A stretch of 56,650 nt of DNA from Pseudomonadota bacterium (GTDB lineage Bacteria; Pseudomonadota; Alphaproteobacteria; Rhizobiales; Xanthobacteraceae): contig JAEWIX010000033.1 in assembly GCA_023386885.1 (NCBI GenBank), positions 1-56,650 of the forward strand. Direction: 5' to 3'. A program made the translations under genes and the position numbers. The notes beneath the pieces were generated by a model, which worked only from the letters and a program-made list of their open reading frames with translations, ran no database searches and was not told the DNA's origin. This document shows, piece after piece, positions 1 to 8,765 of this stretch (positions within the stretch are counted from its first letter, which is position 1; every line of letters starts with the position of its first letter).

Positions 1-18
1 CACCCAAACCACAATCCC

Positions 19-47
19 GGGGCGCCCTCGGGGCCCCCCCTTCTTTT
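19..47 (+). terminator. possible intrinsic terminator at window edge
   Basis: A G/C-rich stretch containing short self-complementary segments is followed by a pyrimidine tail, TTCTTTTT, on the plus strand. It could end a plus-strand gene lying left of the window. The stem is not well defined, so this is a weak call. Confidence 0.25.
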
Positions 48-418
48 TATCCGACGACCTTGATGTAGGTATCCTTCAGCACGATCTTGCCGTCGCGGAA
101 GGTGTAGAGATCGCAACCGAGCCACTCCTGTCGTTCGCCGCTGGTCGTTGTCGCGCTACGGTGCCACTCGGTGACGGCGCGACTGCCCGAAATGTATTCG
201 GCGGTGTGTCTCCACTGGATGTTCGGGCTGCTCGCGAACAGCCCCTCGAAGAAGGCACGGATCTCCACCTTCCCGATATAGCTGCGCCCAGAGACGTCCG
301 GCCCCTTCGCGTTGCGAAAAACGCCATCCTCCGCGAAAGAATCGACGATGGCATCGACGTCGTGTCGCGCGAAGGCATCGCCTACGGCCTTCAACTGTGC
401 CGGCGTAACGTCGGACAT
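47..418 (-). CDS. SnoaL/NTF2-like family protein
   Basis: A 123-residue protein of the small alpha+beta cone (NTF2/SnoaL, ketosteroid-isomerase-like) type. The N-terminal helix resembles the 'F..HD.DA....F..DGVF' pattern of this superfamily, and the C-terminal 'YTFRDGKIV' strand is also typical. No specific substrate can be assigned; members range from isomerases to domains without enzymatic activity. The ATG at 416-418 is chosen because GGAGGAA lies just upstream. The open frame extends further to 619, but without family similarity. No signal peptide or membrane segment is seen. It is divergent from the GST gene. Confidence 0.75.
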   Translation of the reverse strand: MSDVTPAQLKAVGDAFARHDVDAIVDSFAEDGVFRNAKGPDVSGRSYIGKVEIRAFFEGLFASSPNIQWRHTAEYISGSRAVTEWHRSATTTSGERQEWLGCDLYTFRDGKIVLKDTYIKVVG

Positions 419-617
419 GATTTCCTCCCTTGTTGATCCACGCGAATCGTTGGTCCGCGACGGCCTTCGCATGCAAAGGCATCTCATCATGTCATCTGTC
501 TTGACGGTTCGCCAATGCGGCCTACCGGCGCGCACGGTACTGCGTTCATAAAGTCTCCATCTTCGCCCATCATCGTTTGCGTCCCGCCCGCTCCCCTCAC
601 GATGACAGGCCGCACCC

Positions 618-1214
618 ATGATGAAACTCTACTGGTCGCCGCGCTCGCGCTCCTTCACCACGCTGTGGCTTCTGGAGGAAACCGGGCAGCCCTACGACCG
701 AGTGCTGACCGATATTTCCACCGGCGCACAGAAGGCGCCGGACTATCTGAAGATCAATCCGATGGGCAAGGTGCCGGCGTTGCAAGACGGCGAGGTTACG
801 CTCGCCGAATCCGCCGCGATCTGCGCTTACGTCGCCGAGCGCCTGCCGGAAGCGAAGCTGGCGCCGCCGCTCGGCGATCCACAGCGCGGCAAGTATCTGC
901 AATGGCTGTTCTTCGCGCCGAGTTGCATCGAACCGGCCATTCTGCAGGCCTACACCAAGCTCGAAATTCCGCCGATGAGCGCCGCATGGGGCAGCACCAC
1001 ACAAACCTTCGACGTGCTGGAGCAGGCGCTCGACAAGGGACCGTGGCTGCTCGGCGATACGTTTTCCGCCGCCGATATCGTGATCGGAGCCGGCATGAAT
1101 TTCGCGATCCGGCTGTTCAAGATGGTGCCGTCCCGCCCCGCCTTCGACCGCTATCTCGATGCATGCGCCGCACGCCCTGCGTTCCAGCGCGCCGAGAAAA
1201 TCGCGGCGGGGTAA
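618..1214 (+). CDS. glutathione S-transferase family protein
   Basis: A 198-residue soluble GST. The N-terminal thioredoxin-like domain (about residues 1-80) carries 'INPMGKVPAL' with the cis-proline and 'LAESAAICAYV', which contacts the gamma-glutamyl part of glutathione. The helical C-terminal domain contains 'GDTFSAADI', the N-capping box/hydrophobic staple of GSTs. The likely role is conjugation or isomerisation of small electrophiles, but the substrate cannot be read from sequence. Two adjacent ATGs (618 and 621) are possible starts. The gene is followed by a palindromic repeat and then the convergent fabI. Confidence 0.85.
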   Translation: MMKLYWSPRSRSFTTLWLLEETGQPYDRVLTDISTGAQKAPDYLKINPMGKVPALQDGEVTLAESAAICAYVAERLPEAKLAPPLGDPQRGKYLQWLFFAPSCIEPAILQAYTKLEIPPMSAAWGSTTQTFDVLEQALDKGPWLLGDTFSAADIVIGAGMNFAIRLFKMVPSRPAFDRYLDACAARPAFQRAEKIAAG

Positions 1215-1233
1215 CGATCCGCTACAACGCAGC

Positions 1234-1340
1234 CGTCATCCTGAGGTGCGCGCACTTGCGCGCCTCGAAGGATGACACAATGGCACGGCCGTCGCCCCTC
1301 GAGGCTCGGCGCAAGAGCGCCTCGCACCTCAGGGTGACGG
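1234..1340. repeat. palindromic intergenic repeat, family 1 copy A
   Basis: Two imperfect hairpins back to back, starting CGTCATCCTGAGGTGCG and ending CGCACCTCAGGGTGACGG, so the outer ends are inverted copies of each other. It lies between the convergent GST gene and fabI. Further copies are at about 16771, 17717, 35346 and 37660. Confidence 0.85.
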
Positions 1341-1360
1341 CATCAGGTTGCGGAGATTTC

Positions 1361-2164
1361 TTACGCGTCGCCGCCCCTCAACTCGTCCGGATGCGGCATC
1401 GAGATGACGTTGTAGCCGGAATCGACGAAGTGCACTTCGCCGGTGACGCCGCCCGACAGATCCGAGAGGAAATACAGCGCGGTGCCGCCGAGTTCGTCGA
1501 GCGTGACGCCGCGACCGAGCGGCGAGTGCTTCTGCTGGAACGCAAACATCGCGCGCGCATCGCCGATGCCGGAGCCCGCCAGCGTCCGCACCGGACCCGC
1601 TGAAATCGCGTTGACGCGAATGCCGCTGCGGCCGAAGTCGCTCGCGAGATAACGCACCGAGGCTTCCAGCGCCGCCTTCGCCACGCCCATAACGTTATAA
1701 TTCGGCATCACGCGCGTTGAGCCGCCGAAGGTCAGCGTGATGATCGAGCCGCCATCCGACATCATTTCTGCGGCGCGCTTGGCGACTTCGGTGAAGGAGA
1801 AACACGAGATCACCATGGTGCGCGAGAAATTGGCGCGCGTTGTGTCGGCGTAACGGCCTTTCAACTCGTTCTTGTCGGAGAAACCGATGGCGTGGACGAT
1901 GAAATCCAGCTTGCCCCATTTCTCCTTGAGCGCCGCGAACACCGCATCGACGCTGGCGATATCTTCCACGTCGCACGGCAGAATCAGATCGGCGTTGAGC
2001 GATTGCGCCAGCGGCGTCACCCGCTTGCCGAGCGCCTCGCCCTGATAGGTGAAGGCGAGTTCGGCACCGTGGGCGTGAAGCGTTTTGGCGATGCCCCACG
2101 CGATCGAGTGATCGTTCGCGACCCCCATGATGAGACCGCGCTTGCCCTGCATCAGTTGCGTCAT
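1361..2164 (-). CDS. fabI: enoyl-[acyl-carrier-protein] reductase (NADH) FabI
   Basis: A 267-residue short-chain reductase that carries out the last reduction of each fatty acid elongation cycle (trans-2-enoyl-ACP to acyl-ACP). The N-terminal 'GVANDHSIAWGIA' is the FabI nucleotide-binding variant. The active site keeps Tyr156 and Lys163 (Y-x6-K) in E. coli numbering. The E. coli Tyr146 position is Phe ('LTFGGS'), as in some other FabI/InhA proteins. The ATG at 2164 is preceded by GGAG; the frame is open to 2200 through a repeat, which is not credible coding sequence. It follows fabA and fabB on the same strand, after a repeat-filled 187-bp gap. Confidence 0.93.
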   Translation of the reverse strand: MTQLMQGKRGLIMGVANDHSIAWGIAKTLHAHGAELAFTYQGEALGKRVTPLAQSLNADLILPCDVEDIASVDAVFAALKEKWGKLDFIVHAIGFSDKNELKGRYADTTRANFSRTMVISCFSFTEVAKRAAEMMSDGGSIITLTFGGSTRVMPNYNVMGVAKAALEASVRYLASDFGRSGIRVNAISAGPVRTLAGSGIGDARAMFAFQQKHSPLGRGVTLDELGGTALYFLSDLSGGVTGEVHFVDSGYNVISMPHPDELRGGDA

Positions 2165-2174
2165 GGATAGCTCC

Positions 2175-2303
2175 GTCATGCCCGGCCTTGTACCGGGCAT
2201 CCACGTCTATCGAACGTGGGTTGGATGATTAAAGGCATGGATGGCCGGAGCATAGGTGTTCTTTAGAACGCCGTTCTTCGAACGACTACGTCCGGCCATG
2301 ACA
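2175..2303. repeat. palindromic intergenic repeat, family 2 copy A
   Basis: Contains GTCATGCCCGGCC...GGGCATCCACGTC, then a second arm with 'AGAACGCCGTTCTTCGAACG' and a closing CCGGCCATGAC. It lies between fabB and fabI. A similar composite is at 36564-36695, and a short version at 39656-39690. Confidence 0.8.
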
Positions 2304-2351
2304 AGAAAGAAAATAGTCTGCGCCCCGATCATCGGACCGGTGCGTACAATC

Positions 2352-3575
2352 TCACGCGTCCAGCCGCTTGAACACCAGCGTTGCGTTGGTGCCGCCGAAA
2401 CCGAACGAATTGGACAACACGGTGCCGACCTTGGCATTGTCGATGCGCTTGCGCACGATCGGCATGTCGGCGAACGCCGGATCGAGTTCCTGAATGTTGG
2501 CGCTTTCGCAGATGAAGCCGTTGTTCATCATCAGCAACGAATAGATCGCTTCCTGCACGCCGGTTGCACCGAGCGAATGGCCCGTCAGCGACTTGGTCGC
2601 GGAGATCGGCGGACACTTGTCCTCATTGCCAAACACCTTTCGGATCGCCTCGATTTCCGGCGGATCGCCGGCCGGCGTCGAGGTGGCGTGCGGATTGATG
2701 TAATCCACCGGCCCCTTCACCGTCGCCATCGCCATCTTCATGCAGCGTTCGGCGCCCTCGCCCGATGGCGCCACCATGTCGTAGCCGTCCGAGGTCGCGC
2801 CGTAGCCGATGATCTCGCCGTAAATGCGCGCGCCGCGCGCCTTGGCGTGCTCGAGTTCTTCCAGCACCAGCACGCCCGCGCCGCCGGCGATGACGAAGCC
2901 GTCGCGGTTGACGTCATAGGCGCGCGAGGCAACGCTCGGCGTATCGTTGTATTTCGATGACATCGCGCCCATCGCATCGAAGAACACCGACAGCGTCCAG
3001 TCGAGTTCCTCGGAGCCGCCAGCAAAGACGATGTCCTGCTTGCCCCATTGAATGGTCTCGTAGGCGTTGCCGATGCAGTGGTTTGAGGTCGCGCAGGCCG
3101 ACGAGATCGAATAGTTGACGCCCTTGATCTTGAACCAGGTGGCGAGCGTCGCGGAGGCCGTCGACGACATCGCCTTCGGCACCGCGAACGGGCCGACGCG
3201 TTTCGGGCCCTTGCTGCGGGCAATGTCCGCGCCTTCGACGATGGTGCGCGTCGAAGGCCCACCGGAGCCCATGATGATGCCGGTGCGTTCGTTGGAAACG
3301 TCGGATGGCTCGAGTCCGGAATCGCGGATCGCCTGCTCCATCGCGATGTGATTCCAGACACCGCCTTGCGCGAGGAACCGCATGGCGCGGCGATCGATCA
3401 TGCCTTCGGGATCGAGCGTCGGCGCGCCTTGTACCTGCGAGCGGAAACCAAGCTCGGCATATTTCTCGGCGCGCGAGATGCCGGGCTTCGCCTCGTAGAG
3501 ACTCGCCAGCACTTCCTGAGTGTTGTTTCCGATCGATGAGACAATCCCCATCCCGGTGACGACAACTCGTCTCAT
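2352..3575 (-). CDS. fabB: beta-ketoacyl-ACP synthase I FabB
   Basis: A 407-residue thiolase-fold condensing enzyme (KAS I) that elongates acyl-ACP with malonyl-ACP and is needed to extend the cis-3-decenoyl-ACP made by FabA. Catalytic Cys161 lies in 'SSACATS', His296 in 'NPHATSTPAGD', and Lys328 and His333 in 'TKSLTGHSLGATG', closely matching E. coli FabB positions. The length fits KAS I. The ATG at 3573-3575 begins 'MRRVVVTGMG', the usual family start; the frame is open upstream to 3626 but without similarity. It lies downstream of fabA, 162 bp away, as in the classical fabA-fabB unit. Confidence 0.95.
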   Translation of the reverse strand: MRRVVVTGMGIVSSIGNNTQEVLASLYEAKPGISRAEKYAELGFRSQVQGAPTLDPEGMIDRRAMRFLAQGGVWNHIAMEQAIRDSGLEPSDVSNERTGIIMGSGGPSTRTIVEGADIARSKGPKRVGPFAVPKAMSSTASATLATWFKIKGVNYSISSACATSNHCIGNAYETIQWGKQDIVFAGGSEELDWTLSVFFDAMGAMSSKYNDTPSVASRAYDVNRDGFVIAGGAGVLVLEELEHAKARGARIYGEIIGYGATSDGYDMVAPSGEGAERCMKMAMATVKGPVDYINPHATSTPAGDPPEIEAIRKVFGNEDKCPPISATKSLTGHSLGATGVQEAIYSLLMMNNGFICESANIQELDPAFADMPIVRKRIDNAKVGTVLSNSFGFGGTNATLVFKRLDA

Positions 3576-3737
3576 ATTTGCCTCGCCTGTCCCTGCGTTG
3601 ATCCCCAAAGTCCGCCAGCGCAACATAACGACGCGATGGCGGCCTGAAAATTGTGATTTACGTCACGTCGATGGTCAACAGATGACGACCACGACGGTTG
3701 CGATTGTCGCATACGAACCGGGTTGCGCTCGCGCGGC

Positions 3738-4268
3738 TCAGCCTGCCGCTGACGATGCCGCGTCCTGCTTGAACAGCCCGACCTTCAAATCCTTGGCGCG
3801 GTAGATAATCTCGCCATCGGCGGAAAGCGAGCCGTCGGCGATCCCGAGCCACAATTTCGAGCGCATCACCCGCTTGATGTCGACGGTGTAGACGACCTTG
3901 CTGATGTTCGGCAGCACCTGGCCGGAAAACTTCAATTCGCCGAGGCCGAGCGCGCGGCCGGGGCCGGGGCCGCCCGACCAGCCGAGGAAGAAACCGACCA
4001 TCTGCCACATCGCGTCGAGGCCGAGGCATCCGGGCATCACCGGGTCGCCCTTGAAATGGCAGCCGAAGAACCAGAGATCGGGTTTGACGTCGAGTTCGGC
4101 ACGGACCACGCCCTTGCCGTATTCGCCGCCGGTGTCCGAGATTTCGGTGATGCGGTCGAACATCAGCATCGGCGGCAGCGGCAACTGGGCGTTGCCGGGG
4201 CCGAACAATTCTCCGCGACCGCAGGCCAGCAGGTCCTCGTACTCATAACTGCCGCGCTTGTCCTGCAT
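3738..4268 (-). CDS. fabA: 3-hydroxydecanoyl-ACP dehydratase/isomerase FabA
   Basis: A 176-residue hot-dog dehydratase. It dehydrates 3-hydroxydecanoyl-ACP and isomerises trans-2- to cis-3-decenoyl-ACP, the branch point to unsaturated fatty acids. Active-site His71 ('GCHFKGDPVMPG') and Asp85 ('GLDAMWQ') are present. It is the first gene of the fabA-fabB-fabI run and is divergent from irr. A possible minus-strand promoter (TTGCCA at 4357-4362, 16 bp, TAGAGA at 4335-4340) has a good -35 but a poor -10. Confidence 0.95.
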   Translation of the reverse strand: MQDKRGSYEYEDLLACGRGELFGPGNAQLPLPPMLMFDRITEISDTGGEYGKGVVRAELDVKPDLWFFGCHFKGDPVMPGCLGLDAMWQMVGFFLGWSGGPGPGRALGLGELKFSGQVLPNISKVVYTVDIKRVMRSKLWLGIADGSLSADGEIIYRAKDLKVGLFKQDAASSAAG

Positions 4269-4446
4269 GTCGCCTCGCCTTTCGCCGTGTCGCTGATAGC
4301 CCTCGCCGCGGTTTCGATTGGCAGGCCGATTCGCTCTCTAACACGGGCTTTAAGGCTGGCAAAGCGGTTGCGCGGGTGCTTTGCCGGAGCCATTTACTGC
4401 CTGACTCCAATGGCGGGAACCTCCGTGGGCGCTAGTTGCGAAAAAC

Positions 4447-4474
4447 TTGCATCTGACGCCGCTTTCCCTATAAT
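4447..4474 (+). promoter_or_regulatory. sigma-70-type promoter for irr
   Basis: TTGCAT (4447-4452), a 16-bp spacer and a perfect TATAAT (4469-4474), 36 bp upstream of the irr GTG. It is the best housekeeping-type promoter in the fabA-irr gap. Confidence 0.6.
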
Positions 4475-4510
4475 AAGTGCCTAGTGTTCTCGCGTTAAAG
4501 GGCTGATCGG

Positions 4511-5011
4511 GTGCCTGTAGTGAATTTGGACGACAAATCAGAGGCTTTGACCGACGTTGCCGACACGGCGATTCCTGCTGGCCGCCATCCGGCGCTGACC
4601 GGCTGCCCGTGGCACGACGTCAACGAAATGCTGCAGTCGGTGGGCCTGCGCCCGACCCGTCAGCGCATGGCGCTCGGCTGGCTGCTGTTCGGCAAGGGCG
4701 ACCGCCACCTCACCGCGGAAATGCTCTACGAGGAAGCTACCCACGCCAAGGTGCCGGTGTCGCTGGCGACCGTCTACAACACCCTGAACCAGCTGACCGA
4801 TGCCGGCCTGCTGCGCCAGGTGAGCGTCGACGGCACCAAGACCTATTTCGACACCAACGTCTCGACGCATCACCACTTCTATCTCGAGAACAGCCACGAG
4901 CTGGTGGATATCCACGAGCCGAGCCTGATGCTGCAGAAGATGCCCGACGTGCCGGAAGGCTACGAGATCAGCCGCGTCGACATGGTGGTTCGCCTGCGCA
5001 AGAAGCGCTGA
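4511..5011 (+). CDS. irr: iron response regulator Irr (Fur family)
   Basis: A 166-residue Fur-family DNA-binding protein. In Rhizobiales, Irr senses iron through heme status and controls heme synthesis and iron uptake or storage genes. The N-terminal 'GCPWHD' (Cys32-Pro33) is the heme regulatory motif found in Bradyrhizobium-type Irr, and the triple histidine at 120-122 is the second heme-related site. The winged helix (about residues 42-105) has 'RPTRQRMALGWLLF' and 'SLATVYNTLNQL'. The start is GTG 4511 or the in-frame GTG 4520. It has its own promoter and a strong terminator, so it is probably monocistronic. The sequence closely resembles Bradyrhizobium Irr. Confidence 0.93.
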   Translation: MPVVNLDDKSEALTDVADTAIPAGRHPALTGCPWHDVNEMLQSVGLRPTRQRMALGWLLFGKGDRHLTAEMLYEEATHAKVPVSLATVYNTLNQLTDAGLLRQVSVDGTKTYFDTNVSTHHHFYLENSHELVDIHEPSLMLQKMPDVPEGYEISRVDMVVRLRKKR

Positions 5012-5036
5012 GCGCCGCAGCCCGCGATTTCAGAAT

Positions 5037-5075
5037 AAAAGCCCTCGAACGCCGTTCGGGGGCTTTACTTTTGCG
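5037..5075 (+). terminator. intrinsic terminator of irr
   Basis: AAAGCCCTCGAAC and GTTCGGGGGCTTT pair around a short CGCC-type loop, followed by ACTTTTG. It begins 26 bp after the irr stop. Confidence 0.8.
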
Positions 5076-5168
5076 CGTTCGTCGTCGTCGCGCCATGGCA
5101 TTTTCAAGCGAAGTGGAATCCGGTTCGCGTGGTGAAAATGCGTCAAGATATAGAGCCGGCCAGCGTGC

Positions 5169-5696
5169 TCAGTTCACCTTCTCGTCGGCATAGACGCCCC
5201 ACAGCCGCGGCTGCTCGATCCAGCCGTCGAAACCCTCGCCGCTGATATGGCACCAGCCGCTGTTGCAGCGCTTGACCTGCGCCACTACGCCGGCCTGCAG
5301 CCGGGCCGCGACCGGGCTCTTGGCATCGGGGCTGTCATACAAGGAGGCCAGTTCGTCCTTGGATTTCATCGTCACCACCGCCGTGCGGCGACCCGACAAC
5401 AGCGAGTGATAGACCCAGCCTTCGGCTCCTTCGGAATCGCGCACCCGCCGCCAATTCTCGAATTCGGCGGTCACCTCCACCGGCAGGCCGGACTTGGTGT
5501 AGATCCAGCTCACGTCGTTGTCCTTGGTGGGACCGAGCCGGACGTTGACGTGGTCGGACTTGAGGCTGACGTAGCGCGGGATCGGCAAGCCGCTGGCCGA
5601 CCCGACCGCCGCGGCCATCGCCGCGCCACCCGCCACCAGCAGCGCGGCCCCCATCGCCGTCGCCGCCACCGAAGTCCAAACGCCCTTCAACGCCAT
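5169..5696 (-). CDS. exported bacterial SH3-domain protein
   Basis: A 175-residue protein with a signal-like N-terminus (hydrophobic segment about residues 8-30, Ala-rich cleavage region) followed by two SH3-like modules. The first carries 'VNVRLGPTKDNDVSW' and 'WRRVRDSEGAEGWVYHSLL'; the second carries 'GWCHISGEGFDGWIEQ'. Such modules usually bind cell wall or protein partners in the periplasm; no catalytic domain is seen. The ATG at 5696 is preferred to 5750 because GAGGGGCGAG precedes it and the signal peptide then starts 'MALKG'. It is divergent from the 2-hydroxyacid dehydrogenase and convergent with irr. Confidence 0.8.
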   Translation of the reverse strand: MALKGVWTSVAATAMGAALLVAGGAAMAAAVGSASGLPIPRYVSLKSDHVNVRLGPTKDNDVSWIYTKSGLPVEVTAEFENWRRVRDSEGAEGWVYHSLLSGRRTAVVTMKSKDELASLYDSPDAKSPVAARLQAGVVAQVKRCNSGWCHISGEGFDGWIEQPRLWGVYADEKVN

Positions 5697-6039
5697 CAAC
5701 TCGCCCCTCGACTCTTCGTCACGCTCACTTTCCGGTCGCGCATTCCCCATGCACGGCCGGGTTCCCGCAGGCTGTTCCGAACATCGGCGGGGTTCTTGTC
5801 TTGGCCCGGCCTTCTGCTAGAGAGGGTTCAACGTCAGCCATCCGGCGCGCGCGTTGGTGCGCCCGACAGGCTGTCGTGGATACCGTGGATATCCGAAATC
5901 AGTGCGGCAGCCGCAGTTTCGAACACCCCGGTTAATGAGGACTGAACAGGCGTGGCCCAAGCCCGAAGTTCGCACGAGATAACATCGACTTCGCAGCGGC
6001 CATCGACGGCCGGACGACGCGGCGGCGGGAGAGCACATC
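5697..6039. other. 343-bp divergent intergenic region
   Basis: Separates the SH3 protein gene from the dehydrogenase gene and must carry both promoters. I see no hairpin terminator, repeat or convincing promoter hexamer pair. A TTGTCT near 5795 with a TAGAGA 16 bp further on is too weak to call. Confidence 0.4.
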
Positions 6040-7041
6040 ATGGCGGCTAAGAAGAAACCTCTCGTGGTGGTCACCCGCACGCTGCCGGACTCGATCGAGA
6101 CGCGGATGCGCGAACTGTTCGACGCCCGCCTTAACCTCGACGACCACGCCATGAGCCGGGACGAACTGGCGGAAGCGATGCGCACCGCCGACGTGCTGGT
6201 GCCGACCGTGACCGACGAGATCAACGAGGACCTAATCAAGCAGGCCGGTCCGCAACTCAAGCTGATCGCGCAGTTCGGCAACGGCGTCGACAACATCGAC
6301 GTCGCCGCCGCCCACGCGCGCGGGATCACCATCACCAATACGCCGCGCGTTCTCACCGAGGACACCGCCGACATGACCATGGCGCTGATCCTCGCGGTGC
6401 CGCGCCGCATGATCGAGGGCGCCAACATCGTGCCGGAGGGCAAGGACTGGCCGGGCTGGTCGCCGACCTGGATGCTGGGCAAGCGGCTCGGCGGCAAGCG
6501 CCTCGGCATCATCGGCATGGGCCGCATCGGCCAGGCGGTGGCGCGGCGCGCGCGCGCCTTCGGATTGCAGATCCACTATCACAATCGAAAACCGGTCGCC
6601 CCGATGATCGCCGACGAACTCGACGCGACCTATTGGGATTCGCTCGACCAGATGCTGGCGCGGATGGACATCATCTCCATCAACTGCCCGCATACGCCGG
6701 CGACCTTCCATCTGCTGTCGGCGCGCCGCCTCAAGCTGATCCGCAAGGACGCCTACATCGTCAACACCGCGCGCGGCACGGTGATCGACGAAGACACCAT
6801 GACGCGGCTGATCGAGGCCGGCGAGATCGCCGGCGCCGGTCTCGACGTCTACGAGCACGAGCCGGCCGTCAATCCGAAGCTGGTCCGCCTCGCCAAGGCC
6901 GGCAAGGTGGTGCTGCTGCCGCACATGGGCTCGGCGACCATCGAGGGCCGCGTCGAGATGGGCGAGAAGGTCATCATCAACATCCGCACCTTCCTCGACG
7001 CCCACAAGCCGCCGGATCGCATCCTGCCCAGCATGGTGTGA
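6040..7041 (+). CDS. D-2-hydroxyacid dehydrogenase (glyoxylate/hydroxypyruvate reductase type)
   Basis: A 333-residue NAD(P)-dependent dehydrogenase. The Rossmann motif GMGRIG is at 159-164, and the catalytic Arg245 ('NTARGT'), Glu274 ('YEHEP') and His295 ('LPHMGSAT') triad is complete. The sequence is closest in style to GyaR/GrhA glyoxylate reductases, which reduce glyoxylate or hydroxypyruvate to glycolate or glycerate; the exact 2-oxoacid is inferred. It is cytosolic. An A/G-rich 'GGCGGGAGAGCACATC' precedes the ATG. The next gene, an acyl-CoA ligase 129 bp downstream, is on the same strand but need not share its pathway. Confidence 0.88.
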   Translation: MAAKKKPLVVVTRTLPDSIETRMRELFDARLNLDDHAMSRDELAEAMRTADVLVPTVTDEINEDLIKQAGPQLKLIAQFGNGVDNIDVAAAHARGITITNTPRVLTEDTADMTMALILAVPRRMIEGANIVPEGKDWPGWSPTWMLGKRLGGKRLGIIGMGRIGQAVARRARAFGLQIHYHNRKPVAPMIADELDATYWDSLDQMLARMDIISINCPHTPATFHLLSARRLKLIRKDAYIVNTARGTVIDEDTMTRLIEAGEIAGAGLDVYEHEPAVNPKLVRLAKAGKVVLLPHMGSATIEGRVEMGEKVIINIRTFLDAHKPPDRILPSMV

Positions 7042-7170
7042 GGTAACAGGTTCTTCGGTCCGGCGCTGCCGCGTTTGCGCAAAGCCGTTGCGGGACCGCG
7101 CCGAATTGCGAGCGCGGAGCACGCTTGCTACGGTTCGGAAAACGCAGAAATACAAGGGATTGGAGACGCC

Positions 7171-8754
7171 ATGACCGACAATCTTGCCACCACCATCCAG
7201 CACGCGCGCGGACAGAGCATCGGCGACATGCTGCGCCGCTCCGCGCAGCGCCTCGGCGGCAAGACCGCGCTGACTTGCGGCGACACGGTGTGGACCTATG
7301 CCGAGATGAACGCGATCTGCGATCGTCTCGCGCGCGGCCTCGGCAAATTCGGCGTCGGCCAGGGCGACCGCGTCGCGGTGCTGTCGCGCAACTCGCATGC
7401 TTTCGCCGCGCTGCGCTTCGCGCTGGCGCGCATCGGCGCCGTGATGGTGCCGATCAACTTCATGCTCAACCCGGACGAGATCCGCTTCATCCTGTCCAGT
7501 TCCGGCGCCACCGTACTGGCGGTCGGCCCCGATTTCGTCGAGGCCGGGCGCAACGCGTCCGCGAAGGACTGCGCGGTGAAATCGATGGTGTGGCTGCCGG
7601 GCGAAGAACCCGCCATGCCGCCCGCCGGCATGACCACGTTCGACGACCTGCTCGACGCCGACGCGTCGCCGGTGAGCGTCTATGTCGACAACCGCGACCT
7701 CGCCCAGATTATCTATACCAGCGGCACGGAATCGCTGCCGAAGGGCGCGATGCTGAGCCACGAGGCGGTGATGTGGCAGTACGTCAGTTGCGTCATCGAA
7801 GGCAGCATGGCCGAAGAAGACGTCGTGCTGCACGCGCTGCCGCTCTATCACTGCGCGCAGCTCGACGTGTTTCTCGGCCCCGCGGTCTATCTCGGCTCAA
7901 GCAACATCGTCATCAGCAAGCCGATGCCGGACCTGATCCTGTCGCTGATCGCCAAATACGGCGTGACCTCGTTCTTCGCGCCGCCGACGGTGTGGATCGG
8001 CATGCTGCGCTCGCCGGCGTTCGACACCACCGACCTGAGCAGCTTGCGCAAGGGTTATTACGGCGCGTCGATCATGCCCGTGGAAGTGCTGCTCGAATTG
8101 CAGCGTCGATTGCCGAACGTGCAGTTCTGGAATTTCTACGGCCAGACCGAGATCGCACCGCTCGCCACCGTGCTGAAGCCGGAGGATCAGTTGCGCAAGG
8201 CCGGTTCTGCCGGCAAGCCCGCGCTCAACGTCGAAACCCGCGTCGTCAACGACGACATGGAAGACGTCGCGGTCGGCGAAGTCGGCGAGATCGTGCATCG
8301 CTCGCCGCATCTGTTGTCGGGCTACTACAACAATCCGGAAAAGACCGCGGAAGCCTTCATCGGCGGCTGGTTTCATTCCGGCGACCTCGCCACCGTCGAC
8401 GACGAGGGCTACATCACCGTGGTCGACCGGCGGAAGGACATGATCAAGACCGGCGGCGAGAACGTGGCCAGCCGCGAAGTCGAGGAGATGATCTATCGGC
8501 TTCCGGAAGTGTCGGAGGTGGCGGTGGTCGGCCTGCCCGATCCGCGCTGGATCGAAGCGGTGACCGCGATCGTTGTGGTGAAGGCGGGCCAGTCACTCAC
8601 CGAGAGTGCGGTGATCGATCACTGCGCCAAGGCGATGGCGCACTTCAAGACACCGAAGCGCGTCATCTTCGTCGACAGCCTGCCGAAAAATCCCAGCGGC
8701 AAACTGCTCAAGCGCGAACTGCGCCAGCGTTACCTCGCGGCAGCGGCGGAGTAG
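7171..8754 (+). CDS. fatty-acid/acyl-CoA ligase (AMP-forming)
   Basis: A 527-residue ANL-superfamily enzyme that activates a carboxylic acid with ATP to the acyl-adenylate and transfers it to CoA. The P-loop-like 'YTSGTESLPKGAM' begins at Tyr182; the usual TTG is TES here. 'GYYNNPEKTAEAF', 'GWFHSGDLATVDDEGY' and 'VDRRKDMIKTGGENV' are the A5-A8 motifs, and the C-terminal 'PKNPSGKLLKREL' carries the adenylation Lys. The architecture fits FadD-like long- or medium-chain ligases, but the substrate is unknown. The ATG at 7171 follows TTGGAGACGCC; the frame is open from 7075 without similarity. It is convergent with the MoeB-like gene (11-bp gap). Confidence 0.88.
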   Translation: MTDNLATTIQHARGQSIGDMLRRSAQRLGGKTALTCGDTVWTYAEMNAICDRLARGLGKFGVGQGDRVAVLSRNSHAFAALRFALARIGAVMVPINFMLNPDEIRFILSSSGATVLAVGPDFVEAGRNASAKDCAVKSMVWLPGEEPAMPPAGMTTFDDLLDADASPVSVYVDNRDLAQIIYTSGTESLPKGAMLSHEAVMWQYVSCVIEGSMAEEDVVLHALPLYHCAQLDVFLGPAVYLGSSNIVISKPMPDLILSLIAKYGVTSFFAPPTVWIGMLRSPAFDTTDLSSLRKGYYGASIMPVEVLLELQRRLPNVQFWNFYGQTEIAPLATVLKPEDQLRKAGSAGKPALNVETRVVNDDMEDVAVGEVGEIVHRSPHLLSGYYNNPEKTAEAFIGGWFHSGDLATVDDEGYITVVDRRKDMIKTGGENVASREVEEMIYRLPEVSEVAVVGLPDPRWIEAVTAIVVVKAGQSLTESAVIDHCAKAMAHFKTPKRVIFVDSLPKNPSGKLLKRELRQRYLAAAAE

Positions 8755-8765
8755 CGATGCTCTGG

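Noticed and set aside
6232..7851. 539-codon minus-strand frame over the dehydrogenase and acyl-CoA ligase genes
   Set aside because: His/Arg-rich shadow frame with no domain; both genes on the other strand have complete motifs.
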